Source of the DNA: Aquabacterium soli
GTDB lineage: Bacteria; Pseudomonadota; Gammaproteobacteria; Burkholderiales; Burkholderiaceae_C
Assembly (NCBI RefSeq): GCF_003933735.1
Contig: NZ_RSED01000006.1
Coordinates: forward strand, 124,001 to 188,000
Direction: 5' to 3'
Length of the DNA stretch: 64,000 nucleotides
Shown: positions 54,307 to 62,932 of the stretch, piece after piece
How the letters are laid out: each line of letters begins with the position of its first letter
Position numbering within the stretch: the stretch's first letter is position 1
Translations under genes and position numbers: made by a program
The notes under the pieces: generated by a model
Seen by the model: the letters and a program-made list of their open reading frames with translations, nothing else
Databases searched by the model: none
Told to the model about the DNA's origin: nothing

Positions 54307-55329
54307 ATGCCCACGACCGCAGACTCCAAGATCACCCCACGCGCCGCCGAGGAGGCAGCCGACAGGACTGCTGAAAAACACCGCCGCATCCAGCATGAAC
54401 AAGACCGCGCGGACGAAGCGCGTCAGCCATCAGGCAACGAGTCGAAACACAAGCCGGGGGTACAAGCCGGTTCGCGCTTCCAGCCCACGGATCTGCCTGC
54501 ACAGCACCAGGCCAAACCAGGCAACGAGCAGGAGCTGGCTTTGGAGCCTCAGTACCAGGCACCCGACTACCTGGGAAGTGAGAAATTGAAAGGCATGACG
54601 GCCGTGATCACGGGCGGCGATTCCGGCATCGGCCGGGCCGTGGCCGTTTTGTTCGCCCGCGAAGGGGCGGATGTGGCCATTGTCTACCTCAACGAACACC
54701 AGGACGCTCAGGACACCCAACGTGCGGTCGAGGCGGAAGGCCGCCGCTGCGTGTTGATCCCCGGCGACGTGAAGGATTCAGCCTTCTGCAAGCAGGCCAT
54801 CGACCAATCGGTCAAGGCCTTCGGCAAGCTGGACATCCTCGTCAACAACGCCGCCTTCCAGGAGCATGCTGCTTCGCTGGAAGACCTGACGGATGAGCGC
54901 CTGGACGAGACCTTCCGCACCAACATCCTGGGCTACATGTACATGGCACGTGCCGCCCTGCCCCACTTGCGCCAAGGCAGCAGCATCATCAACACGGGCT
55001 CGGTGGTCGGCCTGCGGGGCAGTCCCCAGTTGCTGGATTACTCGACCACGAAGGGCGCCATCCATGCGTTCACCAAGTCGCTGGCGCAAAGCGTGATCGA
55101 CAAGGGCATCCGGGTGAACGCCGTGGCACCGGGCCCGGTGTGGACCCCGCTGAACCCCGCCGACTCACCGGCCGACAAGGTGAAGGAGTTCGGCAAGGGC
55201 ACGGACATGAAACGTGCCGCCCAGCCCGAAGAGCTGTCTCCAGCCTATGTGTTCCTCGCGGCCCCGGTATGCTCGGGCTACATCACCGGGATTGTTCTGC
55301 CTGTGACGGGAAGCGTGGGGGCGATTTAA
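54307..55329 (+). CDS. SDR-family oxidoreductase with stress-protein-like N-terminal extension
   Basis: A 340-residue short-chain dehydrogenase of the YghA/GsiB-like group. The first 90 residues are a charged, disordered extension (AEEAADRTAEKHRRIQHEQDRADE). The NAD(P) site TGGDSGIGRA starts at residue 102, NNAAF follows, and Tyr245-x3-Lys249 in DYSTTKGAIHAF is the catalytic pair. The C-terminus is YITGIVLPVTG. These proteins are often induced by salt, ethanol or general stress, but the substrate is unknown. AAAGGAG is six bases before the ATG. It ends 61 bases from the convergent SulP gene. Confidence 0.85.
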   Translation: MPTTADSKITPRAAEEAADRTAEKHRRIQHEQDRADEARQPSGNESKHKPGVQAGSRFQPTDLPAQHQAKPGNEQELALEPQYQAPDYLGSEKLKGMTAVITGGDSGIGRAVAVLFAREGADVAIVYLNEHQDAQDTQRAVEAEGRRCVLIPGDVKDSAFCKQAIDQSVKAFGKLDILVNNAAFQEHAASLEDLTDERLDETFRTNILGYMYMARAALPHLRQGSSIINTGSVVGLRGSPQLLDYSTTKGAIHAFTKSLAQSVIDKGIRVNAVAPGPVWTPLNPADSPADKVKEFGKGTDMKRAAQPEELSPAYVFLAAPVCSGYITGIVLPVTGSVGAI

Positions 55330-55390
55330 GCGCGGTACCTGCCCCATCGATCGGTTGCGTCCCATGCCTCTGGACCGCTACCGACGGCCG

Positions 55391-56839
55391 TCAGGCCCCA
55401 TGCGAGAGGCCCGCACGCCTGAGCAGTTGCTTGCAGCGGTCTGACAGGTGCACCACGCGCAGGTGCTTGCCGGCCTTGGCGTAACGGTCTCGCAGCGTGG
55501 TGAGCGCCTCGATGGCCGAATAGTCTACAAAGCTCAGGTGGCGGCAATCCAGCGTCACCTGTGGTGGATCACCCGCCGCGTCGAACAGGCCCAGGAAGGG
55601 CTTGACTGACGCGAAGAACAGGGTGCCATGCACCTGGTAGAGCTTGCTGCCATCAGGCTCGGCATGCTGATCAGCGTACAGCTCGCGGGCATGTTGCCAG
55701 GCAAAGTTCAGCGCAGCGATCACCACCCCGCAGAGCACGGCCATGGCCAGATCGGTGAACACAGTGATCACCGTCACGGCCACGATCACCAGCACATCGC
55801 TGCGCGGCACCTTGTTGAACACCCTCAGGGATCCCCAGGCGAAGGTCTGCTGCGCCACCACGAACATCACGCCCACCAGGGCGGCCAATGGGATCTTCTC
55901 GATCCAGGGCGACAGGAACAGCACGAACAGCAGAATCATCACTCCCGCCACCACGCCTGACAGGCGGCCACGTCCGCCGGAATTGAGGTTGATCACGGTC
56001 TGCCCGATCATGGCGCAGCCGCCCATGCCGCCAGCCAGGCCCGACGCGACATTGGCCACGCCCAGCGCCACGCACTCGCGGTTCGTGCGACCACGGCTCT
56101 GGGTGATCTCGTCGGTGAGGTTCAGGGTGAGCAGTGTTTCCAGCAAGCCTACCAGCGCCATCAACACCGCGTAAGGCGCGATGATGCGCAGCGTGTCGAG
56201 TGTCCAGGGCACGTTGGGCAACCCCAGGCTGGGCAGGCCACCAGCGATGTGCGCCATGTCGCCCAGGGTGCGGGTGGGCAGATCGAGCACGTTGGCCAGC
56301 AGGCCCACGCCCAGGATCGCGACCAGTGCAGGCGGCACGCTGCGCGTAAAGCGAGGCAGCAGGTAGGCCGTGGCCATGGTCAAGGCGACCAGGCCCAGCA
56401 TCAGCCACAGGGGTGGTCCCTCCAACCAGTGTTCTCCCACCTTGAAATGTTCGAGCTGGGCCAGGGCGATGATGATGGCCAGCCCGTTGACGAAGCCCAG
56501 CATCACCGGGTGCGGCACCATGCGCACCAGCTTGCCCAGGCGCAAGGCGCCGAACAGGATCATGAGGACGCCGGCCAGCAGCACCGTGGCCAGCAGGTAT
56601 GGCGCACCGTGCTGAACCACCAGCGCCACGATCACCACGGCCATCGAGCCGGCTGCGCCAGAGATCATGCCGGGACGCCCTCCCAGCAGGGCGGTCAGCG
56701 TGCAGATGATGAAGGCCCCATACAGGCCCATCAGCGGGTTGAGCTGAGCCACCAGCGCGAACGCGATGCATTCGGGCACCAGGGCGAAGGACGTGGTCAG
56801 GCCGGCCAGGACTTCGGCGCGGTATCGGGTGAGGTTCAT
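55391..56839 (-). CDS. SulP family anion permease with STAS domain
   Basis: A 482-residue inner-membrane transporter. The first about 370 residues have around ten hydrophobic helices beginning RAEVLAGLTTSFALVPECIAFALVAQLNP, with GLYGAFIICTLTALLGGRPGMISGAAGSMAVV and EGVQNLVS-like GLAGGMGGCAMIGQTVINLNSGGRGRLSGV. The STAS domain at the end (VTLDCRHLSFVDYSAIEALTTL) is typical of SulP regulation. Likely substrates are sulfate, bicarbonate or a dicarboxylate; no carbonic anhydrase gene stands nearby. It ends 61 bases from the convergent SDR gene and starts 42 bases after the CYTH-CHAD gene on the same strand. Confidence 0.9.
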   Translation of the reverse strand: MNLTRYRAEVLAGLTTSFALVPECIAFALVAQLNPLMGLYGAFIICTLTALLGGRPGMISGAAGSMAVVIVALVVQHGAPYLLATVLLAGVLMILFGALRLGKLVRMVPHPVMLGFVNGLAIIIALAQLEHFKVGEHWLEGPPLWLMLGLVALTMATAYLLPRFTRSVPPALVAILGVGLLANVLDLPTRTLGDMAHIAGGLPSLGLPNVPWTLDTLRIIAPYAVLMALVGLLETLLTLNLTDEITQSRGRTNRECVALGVANVASGLAGGMGGCAMIGQTVINLNSGGRGRLSGVVAGVMILLFVLFLSPWIEKIPLAALVGVMFVVAQQTFAWGSLRVFNKVPRSDVLVIVAVTVITVFTDLAMAVLCGVVIAALNFAWQHARELYADQHAEPDGSKLYQVHGTLFFASVKPFLGLFDAAGDPPQVTLDCRHLSFVDYSAIEALTTLRDRYAKAGKHLRVVHLSDRCKQLLRRAGLSHGA

Positions 56840-56881
56840 GACCCGTATTGTTCTATGCCTTGATGCAGGCAGCCGGCAGCA

Positions 56882-58342
56882 TCACCAGAAATGGGCTGCG
56901 CCCTGGATCTCCTTGATGGCCTTCTTGCATTGCGCGGCCGATTGCGCCTGGGTGGCCGTCAGCCAACCCACACCAAACCAGGCGCGCCCATCCTTGCTGG
57001 CCGTGTCGCGGAACCCCTGCAGGGCCACCGCTTCGTCGTTGTGCTGACCCAGCACATCCTGCGCTGGGCGAAGGTGTTGCAGATAGCGCTCGACCGCCCG
57101 CTTGCTGAACAGGGGTTGCGCCAGCTCGGTGATGTAACGCAGCCGCTTCAGGCGTTTGCGTACCCTGTGCTGCCGTTCAACGTCAAGCTCGGGGAAGCGT
57201 CTTCCATCATCGACCACCTTGCGGTGCAAGGCGCCGATGCGCTTGCGCAGCAGCCTGCGCGCTTCACCGGACGCGCCCCGCCCTTCTTCGAGCGAAAAGG
57301 CCAGCAGATCGAGCAACACACCCTGGAAGGCGGCATCGCGAACAGCCACCTGGGGCAGCGGCACATCACCGACCGATGTGCGCGGCGCCACCAAGGGGGC
57401 GCCCACCGCCGCCAGACGGGGCTCCACGGCCTTGCGCACCTCTTCCTGATCCCGGTAGGCGCCCAGTTCCCTGAACACCTTGCGCAGCACGGGTTCCCAA
57501 TCCTGCTGGCGGCCTTCGAGCCCTGCCGCCGCTTCCTTCAACACCGTCCTCAGCCTGCGAATGCCCACGCGAAGCTGGTGGACGTGGTCGGCGTCGTCAT
57601 GGCCCGCCGCCACATGGCTGGCGTTGGGCATGATCTGCGCCAGGCAGTTGTTGATCATGGCGCGGAACTGCTGGCCGGAGTTCGCGCCTGGCTTGAAGTG
57701 AACCGGCGTGGCCTTGTCCGCAGGCGCCCCCTGCGCCTGGGCCAGCGCCGCGCCTCTGGTCGACTTGCTCAAGGTGCTGAGCCACAGGCCATGGGTCTGG
57801 ACCAGGCGATTGGCCAGGGCAAACATCTCACGGACAGAAGCCCCCTCCTTGAGTTCCAGTTCGAGCTCGCAAACCGGAATACGGCGCCCGCCGGATTCGA
57901 TGTGCCCCAGATCGAAAGCCGCTTCGACCACTTCGTCACCCAGTTCCAGCGTCATGGCATGACGCGTGACACAGGTGCGGTGGCGCTCCTCGAGCCGGGC
58001 CATGTCCCCGGCACCACCCAGGGCTTCACGCCAGGCCTTGGTCACGGACTTGTCCCTGTGTCTGGACAAATCAGGACGGGTCAGTCCGCCTTTGCTCTCC
58101 AAGGCCACGTTGTGTTCAAACCTCCGGGCCGGGCTGTCGGCGGCGGCTTTCAGGGTCTGGACCCAGGCCCCGCCCTCCCGCCGAATGCGCAGCGACAGTC
58201 CCGCATGGCCGAGCTTGTCATCCGGGGTGTCGAAGTAGCGTGCTTCGAGTTCGACGCTGGGGGCTGTGTCGAGCTGCAAGGACTTCATCACGCGCTGGCG
58301 CTTCCTGGCCGGCACGATGAGCTTGAGTTCCAGTTCTTTCAC
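56882..58342 (-). CDS. CYTH-CHAD domain protein (inorganic triphosphatase/polyphosphate binding)
   Basis: A 486-residue two-domain protein. The CYTH domain starts with the ExExK motif ELELKL (residues 3-8), continues with EARYFDTPDDKLGHAGLSLRIRREGG and ELELELKEG. It should bind triphosphate with metal, as in E. coli YgiF triphosphatase. The CHAD domain (about 225-480) has VHQLRVGIRRLRTVLKEA and RKRLKRLRYITELAQPLFS, a helical array of conserved His and Arg that binds polyphosphate. The start is GTG at 58340-58342, chosen because GAAGGAG lies six bases ahead. Function in polyphosphate metabolism is probable; the exact substrate is not. Confidence 0.9.
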   Translation of the reverse strand: MKELELKLIVPARKRQRVMKSLQLDTAPSVELEARYFDTPDDKLGHAGLSLRIRREGGAWVQTLKAAADSPARRFEHNVALESKGGLTRPDLSRHRDKSVTKAWREALGGAGDMARLEERHRTCVTRHAMTLELGDEVVEAAFDLGHIESGGRRIPVCELELELKEGASVREMFALANRLVQTHGLWLSTLSKSTRGAALAQAQGAPADKATPVHFKPGANSGQQFRAMINNCLAQIMPNASHVAAGHDDADHVHQLRVGIRRLRTVLKEAAAGLEGRQQDWEPVLRKVFRELGAYRDQEEVRKAVEPRLAAVGAPLVAPRTSVGDVPLPQVAVRDAAFQGVLLDLLAFSLEEGRGASGEARRLLRKRIGALHRKVVDDGRRFPELDVERQHRVRKRLKRLRYITELAQPLFSKRAVERYLQHLRPAQDVLGQHNDEAVALQGFRDTASKDGRAWFGVGWLTATQAQSAAQCKKAIKEIQGAAHFW

Positions 58343-58437
58343 GGTGCACTCCTTCAGTGATGCTTTCCGTGAGCAAGGGGCCGGCTCAATGCCCGTTGCC
58401 CAGTGCCGGGCTCTGTGGCCCGTGGCACGCAGAATCG

Positions 58438-58878
58438 TCAGACAGGTGTCTTGCGTGGACGCCCCGGCTTCAAAGGGTCCAGTGCATCGAGCGCCACCTT
58501 GAGCCTGGCGTCGCTGAGGCTGGCCAGGGCATGCAGCCCCGCGCGCAGCAGTTCGCTCTTCTTGGCGGGTCGCTTGAAACCGAGTGCCCGCTGCTTGAGC
58601 TGGTCGATCAGCTGGAAGTCATTGCCTGGCATGGTGAAGCTGTCTCGCACAAGCTTGTGCTTGAGCTTCTTGGCAGGCTGCAACTTCTCGTCTACCGTAT
58701 TCTTGGCAGGCGCTTTCACTGCAGGCTTCACAACGGATTTCACCGCAGCTTTCGGCGCCTTCTTGGCGGCCGTCTTGCGCGCCGCAGGAGCGGCCTTCCT
58801 GGTTGACACAGGCGCTACAACGGGCGCCTGCGAAGGTGCTGCAATGGCTGGGTCTTTGGCTTTGGTGGCAGAGGTCAC
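58438..58878 (-). CDS. Histone H1-like Lys/Ala-rich protein with ribbon-helix-helix domain
   Basis: A 146-residue DNA-binding candidate. Residues about 25-70 are Ala/Lys/Pro-rich repeats (ARKTAAKKAPKAAVK, KPAVKAPAK), like bacterial H1 proteins. The C-terminal half has a ribbon-helix-helix pattern: KLVRDSFTMPGNDFQLIDQLKQRALGFKRPAKKSELLRAGLHAL, with a beta strand followed by two helices, then a basic tail RPRKTPV. I choose the GTG at 58876-58878 because AGGA stands seven bases ahead; ATG at 58905 would begin inside the palindrome. The 23-base palindrome at 58893-58915 probably is its own operator. It could be a nucleoid-associated autorepressor. Confidence 0.75.
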   Translation of the reverse strand: MTSATKAKDPAIAAPSQAPVVAPVSTRKAAPAARKTAAKKAPKAAVKSVVKPAVKAPAKNTVDEKLQPAKKLKHKLVRDSFTMPGNDFQLIDQLKQRALGFKRPAKKSELLRAGLHALASLSDARLKVALDALDPLKPGRPRKTPV

Positions 58879-58892
58879 GGCAATTCCTGAAA

Positions 58893-58915
58893 ATAGTATA
58901 AACAATTTATACTAT
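58893..58915. promoter_or_regulatory. Perfect inverted repeat in the H1/RHH promoter
   Basis: ATAGTATAAA-CAA-TTTATACTAT: ten-base arms match exactly around a 3-base spacer. It lies in a very AT-rich stretch, 14-37 bases before the GTG start of the RHH gene and 69 bases before the divergent hybrid kinase. Ribbon-helix-helix dimers bind such symmetric sites, so autoregulation is likely; the kinase may be co-regulated. Confidence 0.65.
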
Positions 58916-58984
58916 AAACAAGCAACCAAGACAATCCACGACGCCGCGATGCGGCCAACGCTTCCCCTATGATGGCCGCTCACC

Positions 58985-61414
58985 ATGAGCACATCATTGT
59001 TTTCATCCTTTGCAGCAGGCGGTGGAGAGATGGGCCAGCGGGTACGAGCCTTCGACTGGGCGGCCACCCCCCTGGGGCCCCTCTCTGGCTGGCCTGCCGC
59101 GCTTCGCATCACCGTGGACCAGATCCTCGCGTCCAGCTTCCCGTCTTGCCTGTTCTGGGGCCCGGAGCTCATCGCCATCTACAACGATGCCTTCCGGCCT
59201 CTGATGGGCTCCAAGCCGGAGGCGCTTGGCCAGCCTTTCCATGTGATCTGGGCAGAGGCCTGGACCCAGTTGTCACCCATTGCAGCCAAAGCCCTGGCCG
59301 GCGAATCCACCTTCATCGAGAACTACCTCGTGCGCGTCGATCGCAGCGGCATCCTGGAGGACGCGTGGTTCACCTTCAACTACGGCCCCGTGTTCGATGA
59401 ACACGGCACGGTCGTGGGCATGCTCGACACTGTGGTGGAAACCACCACCCAGGTGCAATCCCGGCAACGCGGACATGCCGAGCGCGAACGACTGCAGGCC
59501 TTGCTGCGGCAGATGCCCGGCTTCGCCGCCGTGCTGCGCGGGCCTGACCATGTGTTCGAGTTCGTCAACGAGGCCTATGTCGACATCGCCGGCCCGCGCG
59601 ACTTCATCGGTCGCAACGTGCGCGAACTGTTTCCCGAACTGACCGGCCAAGGCTTCTACGAGATCCTGGACGAGGTTTATGCCAGCGGTCAGCCCTTCCG
59701 GGGCGACGCACTGCCAGTCACCCTCGACAGAGAAGATGGTCACCGCTACATCAACCTGCTGTACGAGCCCATCCGCGACGCGGCGGGCCGGGTGGAGGGC
59801 ATCTTCGTCGGCGGCTACGATGTCACGGACCACGTCGCGGCCGAAGCCAACCTGCGCGAACTCAATGCTGAGCTTGAGCAGCGCGTGATCGAGCGCACCC
59901 TGTCGCGAGGCAAGGCCTGGAATGTCAGCCCCGAGTTGCTCTGCGTGATCACTGCGGACGGGCACTTCGAAACCACCAACCCTGCCTGGCACAAGACGCT
60001 GGGCTGGACAGAGGCAGAGATGGCCACCCAGGGCTTTCGTGGCCTGGTCCACCCCGAAGACCTGTCCGCCTCCCTCGATGCCTGGGCTGAGGCCTTCGAG
60101 CGCCAGCAACCGGTGCTGCACTTCGAGAACCGCTACCGCGCCAAGGATGGCGCCTGGCATTGGCTGTCCTGGGTGGCGGTGCCGGAAGACGGCAAGGTCT
60201 ACTGCATCGCCCGCGACGTGAGCGCGGAGAAGACACGGCAGAGAGCGCTGGCCGAGACGCAGGAAGCGTTGCGCCAATCCCAGAAGATGGAGGCGATCGG
60301 CCAGCTGACCGGCGGCATTGCACACGATTTCAACAACCTGCTGGCCGCCATCAGCAGCAGCATGCAGGTCATGAAGATCCGCGCGGCGGCCGGTCAGCTC
60401 GACGACCTGGGCCGATACCTGGAGGTCGGCGAACGATCGGTGCGACGCGCAGCGGCGCTCACTCAGCGTCTGCTGGCATTCTCGCGACGCCAGACCCTGG
60501 ACCCACGGCCCACCGATGTCAATCGCTTGATGACAGGCATGGCCGACCTGGTGGAGCGTACCGTCGGGCCGTCGGTGCAGGTGGTGCTGGCCCAGGCGCC
60601 CGACCTGTGGGGCACCCGCGTCGATGCCCCGCAGTTGGAGAACGCGCTGCTCAACTTGTGCATCAATGCCCGTGACGCCATGCCCAACGGCGGCACCATC
60701 ACCCTGGCCACCCACAACGAGGTGGTGGACACGCGCCTGGCCGTTGAGCGAAAGATGCCTCCGGGTGACCATGTCCAGATCGACATCATCGACCACGGTA
60801 CCGGCATGCCGCCCGAGGTGCTGGCACGTGTGTTCGATCCATTCTTCACGACCAAGCCGCTGGGCCAGGGCACGGGCCTGGGGCTGTCCATGGTGCACGG
60901 CTTTGTCCACCAGTCCGGCGGCCATGTCCACATCGACTCCAAGGTAGGCCATGGCACCACCATCAGCCTGTACCTGCCTCGCCACATCGGCCCAGCCGAC
61001 CAAGAGGATGCGGCGCGGCAAGTGGCTGAGGCCCCGCCCACCGGCCAGGGTGAAACCGTGCTGCTGGTGGAAGACGAAGACACCCTGCGGGACCTGTTCC
61101 GTGAGGTGCTGGAGGATGCAGGCTACCGCGTCATCATCGCGGCAGATGGGGCCGCCGGGCTGCGCGTGCTGCAAGGCCAGGACAAGGTGGACCTGCTGGT
61201 GACCGACGTGGGCTTGCCCGGCGGCATGAATGGGCGGCAGCTGGCGGATGCCGGGCTGGCCCTGCGCCCCACGATGAAGGTGCTGTTCGTGACCGGCTAT
61301 GCCGATGCCAACGCCGTGGGAGCGAACGGGCTGCTGGATGCCGGGATGGCACTGATCACCAAGCCATTCGACCTGGCGGACCTGGTCCGCAAGGTGAAGG
61401 AGATGCTGTGCTGA
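58985..61414 (+). CDS. Hybrid sensor histidine kinase with PAS domains and C-terminal receiver
   Basis: An 809-residue soluble signalling protein. The order is a PAS/GAF-like input (residues 1-150, [20 protein letters not shown]), a second PAS (about 165-300), a third PAS with PAC (about 315-425), HisKA with His447 in [13 protein letters not shown] and HATPase_c ([34 protein letters not shown]). A receiver follows with Asp741 in [10 protein letters not shown] and Lys at KPFDLADL. No membrane segment is present, so it senses an internal or light/redox-type signal. The last seven bases overlap the M20 peptidase gene. No cognate downstream regulator gene is adjacent. Confidence 0.9.
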   Translation: MSTSLFSSFAAGGGEMGQRVRAFDWAATPLGPLSGWPAALRITVDQILASSFPSCLFWGPELIAIYNDAFRPLMGSKPEALGQPFHVIWAEAWTQLSPIAAKALAGESTFIENYLVRVDRSGILEDAWFTFNYGPVFDEHGTVVGMLDTVVETTTQVQSRQRGHAERERLQALLRQMPGFAAVLRGPDHVFEFVNEAYVDIAGPRDFIGRNVRELFPELTGQGFYEILDEVYASGQPFRGDALPVTLDREDGHRYINLLYEPIRDAAGRVEGIFVGGYDVTDHVAAEANLRELNAELEQRVIERTLSRGKAWNVSPELLCVITADGHFETTNPAWHKTLGWTEAEMATQGFRGLVHPEDLSASLDAWAEAFERQQPVLHFENRYRAKDGAWHWLSWVAVPEDGKVYCIARDVSAEKTRQRALAETQEALRQSQKMEAIGQLTGGIAHDFNNLLAAISSSMQVMKIRAAAGQLDDLGRYLEVGERSVRRAAALTQRLLAFSRRQTLDPRPTDVNRLMTGMADLVERTVGPSVQVVLAQAPDLWGTRVDAPQLENALLNLCINARDAMPNGGTITLATHNEVVDTRLAVERKMPPGDHVQIDIIDHGTGMPPEVLARVFDPFFTTKPLGQGTGLGLSMVHGFVHQSGGHVHIDSKVGHGTTISLYLPRHIGPADQEDAARQVAEAPPTGQGETVLLVEDEDTLRDLFREVLEDAGYRVIIAADGAAGLRVLQGQDKVDLLVTDVGLPGGMNGRQLADAGLALRPTMKVLFVTGYADANAVGANGLLDAGMALITKPFDLADLVRKVKEMLC

Positions 61415-62886
61415 AAAGAATGCTCCTGGCCCTCATGGCCCTGGTGGTGCTGCTGGCCGCAGTGGTGGCCATCAACACGCTGCGTCATGGATCTCAGCAG
61501 CTCTCCGTGCCGCCTGCGCCAGCCATCACACTGGATGAGCAGGTCATCACCGACACGCTGGCGGGTGCCGTCCGTTTCCGCACCATCGCAGACCGCGACC
61601 ATGCGGATGCCTCCGCAGAACAGTTCCAACAGTTCCACGCCTTCCTCGCGCAGCGCTTTCCACGCGTCCACGCCACGCTCAAGCGCGAAGCCATCTCCCA
61701 GTACAGCCTGCTGTTCACCTGGGCAGGCACAGACTCCAGCCTCAAACCCATCGCGCTGATGGCGCACCAGGACGTGGTTCCGGTCGCGCCGGGCACCGAG
61801 CAGCACTGGCAGGAAGATCCCTTCGCCGGTGTCGTCAAGGGCGGCTTTGTGTGGGGCCGCGGCGCCTGGGACGACAAATCGAACCTGGTGTCGCAACTGG
61901 CCGCCATCGAGCAGCTCATCACCGAAGGCTTCAGGCCGAAGCAGACCATCTACCTGGTGTTCGGCCACGACGAAGAGGTCAGCGGCCTTCGCGGCGCGCT
62001 GGAAGTGGTCAAGGTCTTGCAACAGCGCGGTGTCAAACTGGATTTCGTGATCGACGAAGGTCTGCTGATCACCGAAGGCGTGATGCCTGGCATCGACAAG
62101 CCCGTGGCCCTGATCGGCATCGCAGAAAAAGGTTACCTTTCGGTCGAGTTGAAGGCATCGGCGACGCCCGGCCACTCCTCCATGCCCTCGCAGGGCAACG
62201 GCGCCATCGCGATGATGAGTACCGCCCTGCGGCGCCTGGATGACGAGCAGTTGCCCGCCAGCCTGCGCGGCGTGGCGCAGGAAATGTTCGAGACCATCGC
62301 ACCTGAGATGAGCGGTTTTCAGCGCGTGGCCTTGTCGAACCTGTGGCTGTTCAGCCCCATGGTGCAGCGCCAGCTCGAGAAAAAGGCCAGCACCAACGCC
62401 GTGATGCGGACCACCACCGCGCTGACCGTGGTGCACGCCGGAGAAAAAGACAACGTGCTGCCCGGTGAGGCCCATGCCACGGTGAATTTCCGGCTGGTGC
62501 CGGGCGACACGCGCGCCCACGTGATGGAGCACGTCAAGTCAAAAGCGGGCGATGGCTTCGAGCTGACCGCACTGCCCGGCAGTGCAGAGCCCTCGGCCAT
62601 TTCGCCAACCCAGTCGCCCTCTTATGGCCTGATCAACCGGACGGTGCGCTCGCTGTTTCCGGGCACGGTCGTGGCGCCAGGCCTGATGATCGGCGCCACC
62701 GACTCGCGGCACTTTGCGCCCATCAGCGATCACATCTACCGGTTCTCACCGGTGCGCGCAAAGCCTGAGGACCTGCCGCGCTTTCATGGCACGAACGAGC
62801 GCATATCGACCGCCAACCTGATGGAGCTGGTGCGCTTCTATCACCAGCTCATTCGCTTGGCCTCGCAGGAGCCGCCTGCGCCCTGA
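61408..62886 (+). CDS. Membrane-anchored M20 family peptidase (PM20D1/CPS1-like)
   Basis: A 492-residue metallopeptidase. Residues 4-25 are one hydrophobic segment (RMLLALMALVVLLAAVVAI) that anchors it or acts as an uncleaved signal. Metal ligands appear in ALMAHQDVVPV (His, Asp), GRGAWDDKS (Asp), GHDEEVSG (Glu pair), DEG and HF near the end. The bacterial PM20D1/carboxypeptidase S branch hydrolyses N-acyl amino acids or dipeptides. The start is GTG at 61408 with GGAG five bases ahead, and it overlaps the hybrid kinase stop by seven bases, so the two are translationally coupled. Periplasmic action is inferred. Confidence 0.88.
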   Translation: MLKRMLLALMALVVLLAAVVAINTLRHGSQQLSVPPAPAITLDEQVITDTLAGAVRFRTIADRDHADASAEQFQQFHAFLAQRFPRVHATLKREAISQYSLLFTWAGTDSSLKPIALMAHQDVVPVAPGTEQHWQEDPFAGVVKGGFVWGRGAWDDKSNLVSQLAAIEQLITEGFRPKQTIYLVFGHDEEVSGLRGALEVVKVLQQRGVKLDFVIDEGLLITEGVMPGIDKPVALIGIAEKGYLSVELKASATPGHSSMPSQGNGAIAMMSTALRRLDDEQLPASLRGVAQEMFETIAPEMSGFQRVALSNLWLFSPMVQRQLEKKASTNAVMRTTTALTVVHAGEKDNVLPGEAHATVNFRLVPGDTRAHVMEHVKSKAGDGFELTALPGSAEPSAISPTQSPSYGLINRTVRSLFPGTVVAPGLMIGATDSRHFAPISDHIYRFSPVRAKPEDLPRFHGTNERISTANLMELVRFYHQLIRLASQEPPAP

Positions 62887-62932
62887 CGAGCGGCACCGCC
62901 ACGTCCATGCCTTGAGATGCTGGACGGCTGAC

